Assembly (NCBI RefSeq): GCF_017165765.1
Contig: NZ_JAFGZD010000015.1
Coordinates: 1 to 64,000 of the forward strand
Reading direction: 5' to 3'
Length of the DNA stretch: 64,000 bases
Source: Pseudomonas capsici
GTDB lineage: Bacteria > Pseudomonadota > Gammaproteobacteria > Pseudomonadales > Pseudomonadaceae
Below, piece by piece: positions 59,586-64,000 of this stretch (its first letter is position 1; each line of letters opens with the position of its first letter). Position numbers and translations under genes: made by a program. Below the pieces are notes generated by a model, which was not told where the DNA came from, searched no databases, and was given only the letters and a program-made list of their open reading frames with translations.

Positions 59586-61130
59586 TTACAACTTCGGACC
59601 GGCAGCCTTGATAGCGTCGCTCACATCGAACTTCTTGAAGTTCTCGATGAACAGACCAGCCAGGCCTTTGGCTGCTTCGTCGTAAGCAGCTTTGTCAGCC
59701 CAGGTGTTGCGTGGGTTCAGCAGACCGGTTTCAACGCCCGGTACCGACTTCGGTACGTCGAGGTTGATGGTGTCCAGGTGCTCGGTTTCTGCACCGATCA
59801 GCGCGCCGCTCTGGATGGCTGCAATCACGCCACGAGTGGTCGGGATGTTGAAGCGTTTGCCGACGCCGTAGCCGCCGCCGGTCCAGCCGGTGTTGACCAG
59901 GTAGACCTTGGAGCCGAAGCCGCGGATGCGCTTGATCAGCAGCTCTGCGTATTCGCCAGCCGGACGCGGGAAGAACGGTGCGCCAAAGCAGGTCGAGAAG
60001 GTGGACTTGATGCCGGCACCCGAACCCATTTCGGTGGAACCGACCAGTGCGGTGTAACCCGACAGGAAGTGGTAGGCAGCCTGTTCTTCGCTGAGGATCG
60101 ACACAGGCGGCAGTACGCCGGTCAGGTCGCAGGTCAGGAAGATCACGGCGTTTGGCTCGCCGCCCAGGTTCAGCGGTGCGCGTTTTTCGATCAGTTCACG
60201 CGGGTAGGCCGCGCGGCTGTTCTGGGTCAGGCTGTCGTCGGCGTAGTCGGCTTTCTTGGTAACCGGGTCCAGAACGACGTTTTCCAGTACGGCGCCGTGC
60301 TGGATGGCTTTCCAGATGACAGGCTCGTTCTTCTCGGACAGGTCGATGCACTTGGCATAGCAACCGCCTTCGATGTTGAACACAACGCCCACGCCCCAGC
60401 CGTGTTCGTCGTCACCGATCAGGTAACGGCTTTCGTCGGCGGACAGGGTGGTCTTGCCAGTACCGGACAGACCGAAGAACAGGGTCACGTCGCCCTCTTC
60501 GCCCATGTTGGCCGCGCAGTGCATCGGCAGAACGTCAGCTGCTGGCAGCAGGAAGTTCTGGACCGAGAACAGGGCTTTCTTCATTTCGCCGGCGTAGCGC
60601 ATGCCAGCGATCAGCACTTTCTTGGCTGCGAAGTTGATGATGACGGTGCCGTCGGAGTTGGTGCCGTCGCGCTCTGGTTCGCAGACGAACCATGGAGCGT
60701 TCTGGATCTGCCACTCGTCTTTGCCGGCAGGGTTGTACTGCTCAGGGTTGATGAACAGGCAACGGCCAAACAGGTTGTGCCATGCAGTCTCGGTGGTCAT
60801 CTTGACTGGCAGGTAGTGCGCAGGATCGGAACCTACATGGACGTGGGAAACGAAACGCTCGCGCTCGCTCAGGTAAGCCGCAACGCGGTCCCACAGAGCA
60901 TCGAATTTGTCAGCCGGGAACTTGCGGTTGATCGCGCCCCAGGCGATTGCGTCCTGAGTGCTCGGCTCTTCAACGATGAAACGATCGGCTGGCGAGCGGC
61001 CAGTGCGATGGCCTGTTTGCACAACCAGTGCGCCGGTGTCGGAAAGCTCGCCTTCACCACGGGCAAGGGCTTCCTTGACCAGTTCGTCGATGCTCAGATC
61101 GGTGTACACAGCGTTGTTTGCTTGCGTCAT
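59586..61130 (-). CDS. pckA: Phosphoenolpyruvate carboxykinase (ATP), PckA
   Basis: This is a 514-residue ATP-type PEPCK. It has [15 protein letters not shown] at the start, [26 protein letters not shown], P-loop [11 protein letters not shown] at 220-230, the kinase-2 DDEHGWG, and [40 protein letters not shown] in the catalytic cleft. It converts oxaloacetate and ATP to PEP, CO2 and ADP, the first committed step of gluconeogenesis. It has its own terminator. The order pckA-hslO-hslR matches P. aeruginosa PA5192-PA5195. Confidence 0.96.
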   Translation of the reverse strand: [514 protein letters not shown]

Positions 61131-61309
61131 CAGGGTCCCCGTCGGCCAGTGGCCGAGTGCTTCAAACGGTTTTGTAGTAAAAAAACAACCACTACTACAG
61201 CGGAAAAGTGGGCGGGATTATGCCAGAAAAGCCCAAAAATGGTAGGACCCTCCTGTCAGAACAGCATTACAACCGCCCACACGATGTTCTGAGACAGTTT
61301 CGCCAGCGA

Positions 61310-62212
61310 TTAGTGGCGCGTGTCAGATGGAGAATCGACACCACCGCCAGCAAACAGCTGGGCGACGTCAGCGGCATCGAACAAATAGCGCTCATTGCAG
61401 AACTGGCAGTCGATCTCGATCGTGCCGGCATGTTCCTGAACCAGTTGCTGTGCGTCCTCCAGACCCAGGCTGACCAGCGCATTGGCCGAGCGCTCGCGCG
61501 AGCAACTGCAGCGGAAGCAGATCGGCTGGATATCGAACAGGCGAACCGGGTCTTCGTGATACAGGCGATGCAGGATGGTCTGGTTGTCCAGGCCCAGCAG
61601 TTCTTCGGCCGAAAGGGTGTTGGCCAGGGTGATGACATGTTCCCAGCTGGCGTCGCGCTCTTCGGGGTCGGTGATCTGCGCCACAGGGAGCTGTTGCAAC
61701 AATAGACCACGGGCGCGATGCCCGTCGGCCTTGAGCCAGAAGCGGGTGCCAAGCTGCTCGGACATCACGAAGTAGCTGGAGAGGCTTTCCGAAAGATCGA
61801 CCCCATCCAGAGCCACGATGCCCTGATAGCGCTTGCCCTTGTTCGGGTCCACGGTCAGGGTCAACGAACCTTCGGGCATCAGGTCTTGCAGACCGGCACC
61901 CGGAACGATCAGGGATTCGTCATAACGGGCAATGCCGCGCAATTCACGCTCGCTGGAGCACTCGACCATCAGCAGCGGCACTGCGCCGTTGGAGCGCGCC
62001 TGCAGAATCAGCAGGCCTTCGAATTTCAGTGTACCCACCAGCAAGGCCGCGGCGGCCATCAGTTCGCCGAGCAGTTGTGCGACCGGCTCCGGGTAGGGGT
62101 GTTTGGCAAGCACTTCGGCGTAGCTGCGCTCCAGCGCGACCAGCTCTCCACGAACGTCGCTTTCGTCAAAGATGAAACGCTGGGTGAAGTCGATGTCCGG
62201 TAAATCATGCAT
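61310..62212 (-). CDS. hslO: Redox-regulated chaperone Hsp33, HslO
   Basis: This is a 300-residue Hsp33. The start MHDLPDIDFTQRFIFDESDVRG is chosen over an upstream frame to 62272 that adds 20 unrelated residues. The zinc and redox switch has all four cysteines: CxC at 235 and 237 (RCSCSRER), and CxxC at 269 and 272 (CQFCNERY). The chaperone domain has GHRARGLLLQQLP. It is activated by oxidative stress and binds unfolded proteins. A 179 bp gap separates it from pckA. Confidence 0.94.
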   Translation of the reverse strand: MHDLPDIDFTQRFIFDESDVRGELVALERSYAEVLAKHPYPEPVAQLLGELMAAAALLVGTLKFEGLLILQARSNGAVPLLMVECSSERELRGIARYDESLIVPGAGLQDLMPEGSLTLTVDPNKGKRYQGIVALDGVDLSESLSSYFVMSEQLGTRFWLKADGHRARGLLLQQLPVAQITDPEERDASWEHVITLANTLSAEELLGLDNQTILHRLYHEDPVRLFDIQPICFRCSCSRERSANALVSLGLEDAQQLVQEHAGTIEIDCQFCNERYLFDAADVAQLFAGGGVDSPSDTRH

Positions 62213-62360
62213 AAGAAGAAGGTATCTGAAGGAATGACAATTGATGGCAGTGTCGGGCATCCATGGATGCACTCTGCCATAAGGTTGCAGGGCATTTTAT
62301 GGGCTGCGGGGCACTCTTCCAAGCCGAATGGCGATTCGTGCTGATTACTGGCGCACAGTT

Positions 62361-62771
62361 TCAGTCGCCGTGATTGCTGCCGTGAAACTCGAAAAGCTGG
62401 CGACGCTGCTTCTTGGTCGGTCGCCCGTCGGTGGTCACGCTCAGGTTGCCCGCCTTGCGTTGTGCGGCTGCCTGCTCGCGCCTTGCGATGCTGTCGGGCG
62501 TTTCGCGATAAAGGGTTTGCGCCTCGGGCGCGCCACGCCGCACGATGGACAACGCTTCGACCACCACTGTGCGCTCATCGAAACCTGTGCGCACCAGAAT
62601 CTCGTCACCGATATGAGGCTCCTTGCCCGGCTTGCAACGCTCGCCACGGCAGTGCACCTTGCCGCTTTCTATAGCCGCCTTGGCCAGCGCCCGGGTCTTG
62701 AAGAAACGCGCCGCCCACAGCCATTTGTCCAGACGCACCTTGTCATCGTCTTCCTCGGTCTTTTTCGCCAT
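62361..62771 (-). CDS. hslR: Heat shock protein 15, HslR (S4 RNA-binding)
   Basis: This is a 136-residue protein with an S4 RNA-binding domain: DKVRLDKWLWAARFFKTRALAKAAIESGKVHCRGERCKPGKEPHIGDEI, residues 11-57. The C-terminal tail (RKAGNLSVTTDGRPTKKQRRQLFEFHG) is basic. Hsp15 binds stalled 50S subunits with nascent peptidyl-tRNA. The gene lies 148 bp downstream of nothing on its strand and 149 bp before hslO; the operon link is likely. Confidence 0.92.
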   Translation of the reverse strand: MAKKTEEDDDKVRLDKWLWAARFFKTRALAKAAIESGKVHCRGERCKPGKEPHIGDEILVRTGFDERTVVVEALSIVRRGAPEAQTLYRETPDSIARREQAAAQRKAGNLSVTTDGRPTKKQRRQLFEFHGSNHGD

Positions 62772-62946
62772 GTGAATTCCTCACTCGTGAAACAGTCAGA
62801 ACTACCGGGTTCAGTATAGAAAGTGACTGCATGCCGTCACCGGTCTACGTACACTCCCTGAGCCCTGTCGAACATGAAGCAATCAATCCTTGCCTGTCAA
62901 AGCCGGTCAGAGCGAATTTTTCCCCACCTGAACAAGGAAGTGCGAC

Positions 62947-63729
62947 ATGACAGATTTTCCGGCTTCATTGACCGCACGTAAAAAGGGCTGTGAGGGCTGC
63001 ACCGGCAGCCCGGAACTGGATTTCTCGTTCGAGTTCGCCTACCAGCCGATCGTGGATCTGCGCGACCAGTCGATATTCGCCCATGAGGCGCTGGTCAGAG
63101 GTCCCAACGGTGAAGGTGCCTATTCGGTCCTCGATAAGGTCACGGACAGCAACCGCTATCGCTTCGACCAGGGCTGCCGCACCAAGGCCATTGCAGGTGC
63201 CGCCCAGTTGGGAATGGCCGAACGGCTGTCAATCAACTTCATGCCCAATGCCGTGTATCGTCCCGAGCTTTGCATCCGCAGCACCCTGGAAGCCGCCCGT
63301 CAGCACAAGTTCCCGCTTGATCGCCTCATATTCGAAACGCTGGAAACCGAGCATGTAAATAATGATGGTCATTTGAGCAATATTTTGCGCGAATATCGCG
63401 AATTCGGTTTCATGACCGCCATCGACGATTTCGGTGCCGGCCATGCCGGGCTGACGCTTCTGGCGAACTTCCAGCCCGATCTGATAAAACTCGACATGGA
63501 TTTGATTCGCAATGTCCACCGCGATCGGGCCCGTCAGGCTATCGTTCGTGGTGTTGTCACAATGTGTGCGGAGTTGGGCGTTACAGTAATTGCCGAAGGC
63601 ATCGAACATGCCGAAGAACGGGACTTTCTCGCTGACTGCGGAATTTTCCTGATGCAGGGCTACTGGTTCGCCAAACCTGCGTTCAAAGCCCTGGCCCGGG
63701 TTGATTCTGGTGCCTGGCAGAAGTCTTGA
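62947..63729 (+). CDS. rimA: EAL-domain cyclic-di-GMP phosphodiesterase RimA
   Basis: This is a 260-residue stand-alone EAL domain, without sensory or GGDEF parts. It has AYQPIVDLRDQSIFAHEALVRG with EAL at 47-49, ETLETEHV, the loop-6 acid in TAIDDFGAGHAGLTLL (DDFGxG), DLIKLDMDLI, VIAEGIEHAEE and the substrate-loop QGYWFAKPA. All main metal and catalytic residues seem present, so active hydrolysis of c-di-GMP is likely. An N-terminal CxxC (residues 15-18) is unusual. It starts a rimABK operon: in P. fluorescens RimA affects RimK, which adds glutamates to ribosomal protein S6. The next gene follows after 15 nt. Confidence 0.88.
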   Translation: MTDFPASLTARKKGCEGCTGSPELDFSFEFAYQPIVDLRDQSIFAHEALVRGPNGEGAYSVLDKVTDSNRYRFDQGCRTKAIAGAAQLGMAERLSINFMPNAVYRPELCIRSTLEAARQHKFPLDRLIFETLETEHVNNDGHLSNILREYREFGFMTAIDDFGAGHAGLTLLANFQPDLIKLDMDLIRNVHRDRARQAIVRGVVTMCAELGVTVIAEGIEHAEERDFLADCGIFLMQGYWFAKPAFKALARVDSGAWQKS

Positions 63730-63744
63730 ACCAATGGAATCGCC

Positions 63745-64000
63745 TTGAAGACATTCGACCATCTGACAGTTATCGGCCTGCGCGAGTGGGTGGCGCTACC
63801 CGATCTGGGGGTAGCGGGCCTGCGGGCAAAAATCGATACCGGCGCAAGCACTTCAAGCCTGCATGCCACCGAGATCGAACCTTTTGAACGCGACGGCCAG
63901 AAATGGGTTCGCTTCAACGCTCATCTGGGCACCGTGGTGCAGTTGCGTCATCGCCGATGCGAGGCCCAGCTGGTCGCCATGAAAACGATCAAAAGCTCCA
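63745..64000 (+). CDS. rimB: ATP-dependent zinc protease family protein RimB (partial)
   Basis: The open frame begins with TTG at 63745 (LKTFDHLTVIGLREWVALPDLG) and runs off the window, leaving 85 residues. No upstream in-frame start exists after the rimA stop, so TTG is the only possibility; the ribosome site is weak (GGA). Residue Asp31 lies in KIDTGASTSSLHA, the DTGA motif of retropepsin-like aspartic proteases. In P. fluorescens RimB is the second gene of rimABK and processes or regulates the S6 modification. The rest of the gene and rimK lie outside the window. Confidence 0.88.
   Translation, partial: MKTFDHLTVIGLREWVALPDLGVAGLRAKIDTGASTSSLHATEIEPFERDGQKWVRFNAHLGTVVQLRHRRCEAQLVAMKTIKSS

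Noticed and set aside
1..64000. tRNA or rRNA genes
   Set aside because: No cloverleaf-like arm sets or rRNA-like sequence were noticed in any gap, though short gaps were read by eye only.

Overview
The window is about 60% GC chromosomal DNA from a fluorescent Pseudomonas, most likely the P. syringae group. Gene content and order match blocks known from Pseudomonas: hacB-spuHGFEDCB/spuI, ssu-lsfA, ompR-envZ/tex/gshA, and pckA-hslO-hslR-rimAB. Many intergenic gaps hold the palindromic repeats (REP-like) typical of this genus. No rRNA, tRNA or CRISPR array was seen. Assignments rest on reading the proteins and on remembered synteny, not on searches.

Region 1 (1-4.2 kb) holds small housekeeping or uncharacterised genes: DUF4399, a 2OG-Fe(II) oxygenase, DUF2059, a lipase-like hydrolase and a thioredoxin-fold protein. 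Region 2 (4.2-17.2 kb) holds an N-acyl-homoserine-lactone acylase (HacB type) followed by the polyamine uptake and gamma-glutamylation locus. This has transporter SpuDEFGH, transaminase SpuC and the two glutamylpolyamine synthetases SpuB and SpuI; the amidotransferase gene spuA is not present. Region 3 (17.3-27.5 kb) is a sulfonate-scavenging block: ssuF-ssuB-ssuC-ssuA, lsfA, an OprD-type porin, a lone SsuA-like binding protein and tauABC. It contains three organosulfonate binding proteins and two transporters but no desulfonating enzyme (no ssuD, ssuE or tauD). Pairs of conserved AT-rich boxes lie upstream of these genes.

Region 4 (27.7-37 kb) is core: trmL, envZ/ompR (AmgS/AmgR type), tex, a hotdog thioesterase, gshA and an AAA ATPase. 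Region 5 (37.2-53.9 kb) is the most interesting part. It is an apparent 11-gene, 13 kb operon on the minus strand plus a neighbouring aldehyde dehydrogenase and a divergent GNAT-bicupin pair. It encodes a peptide/opine-type ABC importer, an HcnABC/opine-oxidase-like heterotrimer, two other flavin or HAD enzymes, an ArgE-like deacylase and a succinate-semialdehyde-type dehydrogenase. I read it as an uptake and oxidative catabolism pathway for an N-substituted amino compound whose identity is unknown.

Region 6 (53.9-59.6 kb) is accessory. It begins with a 176 bp MITE-like palindromic element flanked by CTAG, followed by three unrecognised genes, a Tat-exported epoxide-hydrolase-like enzyme, a LysR regulator and a small DUF6124-like gene. 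That gene lies beside an intergenic array of hairpins that share the loop TTCTCACA. Region 7 (59.6-64 kb) returns to core genes: pckA, hslO, hslR and the start of the rimABK operon, with rimB cut by the window edge.
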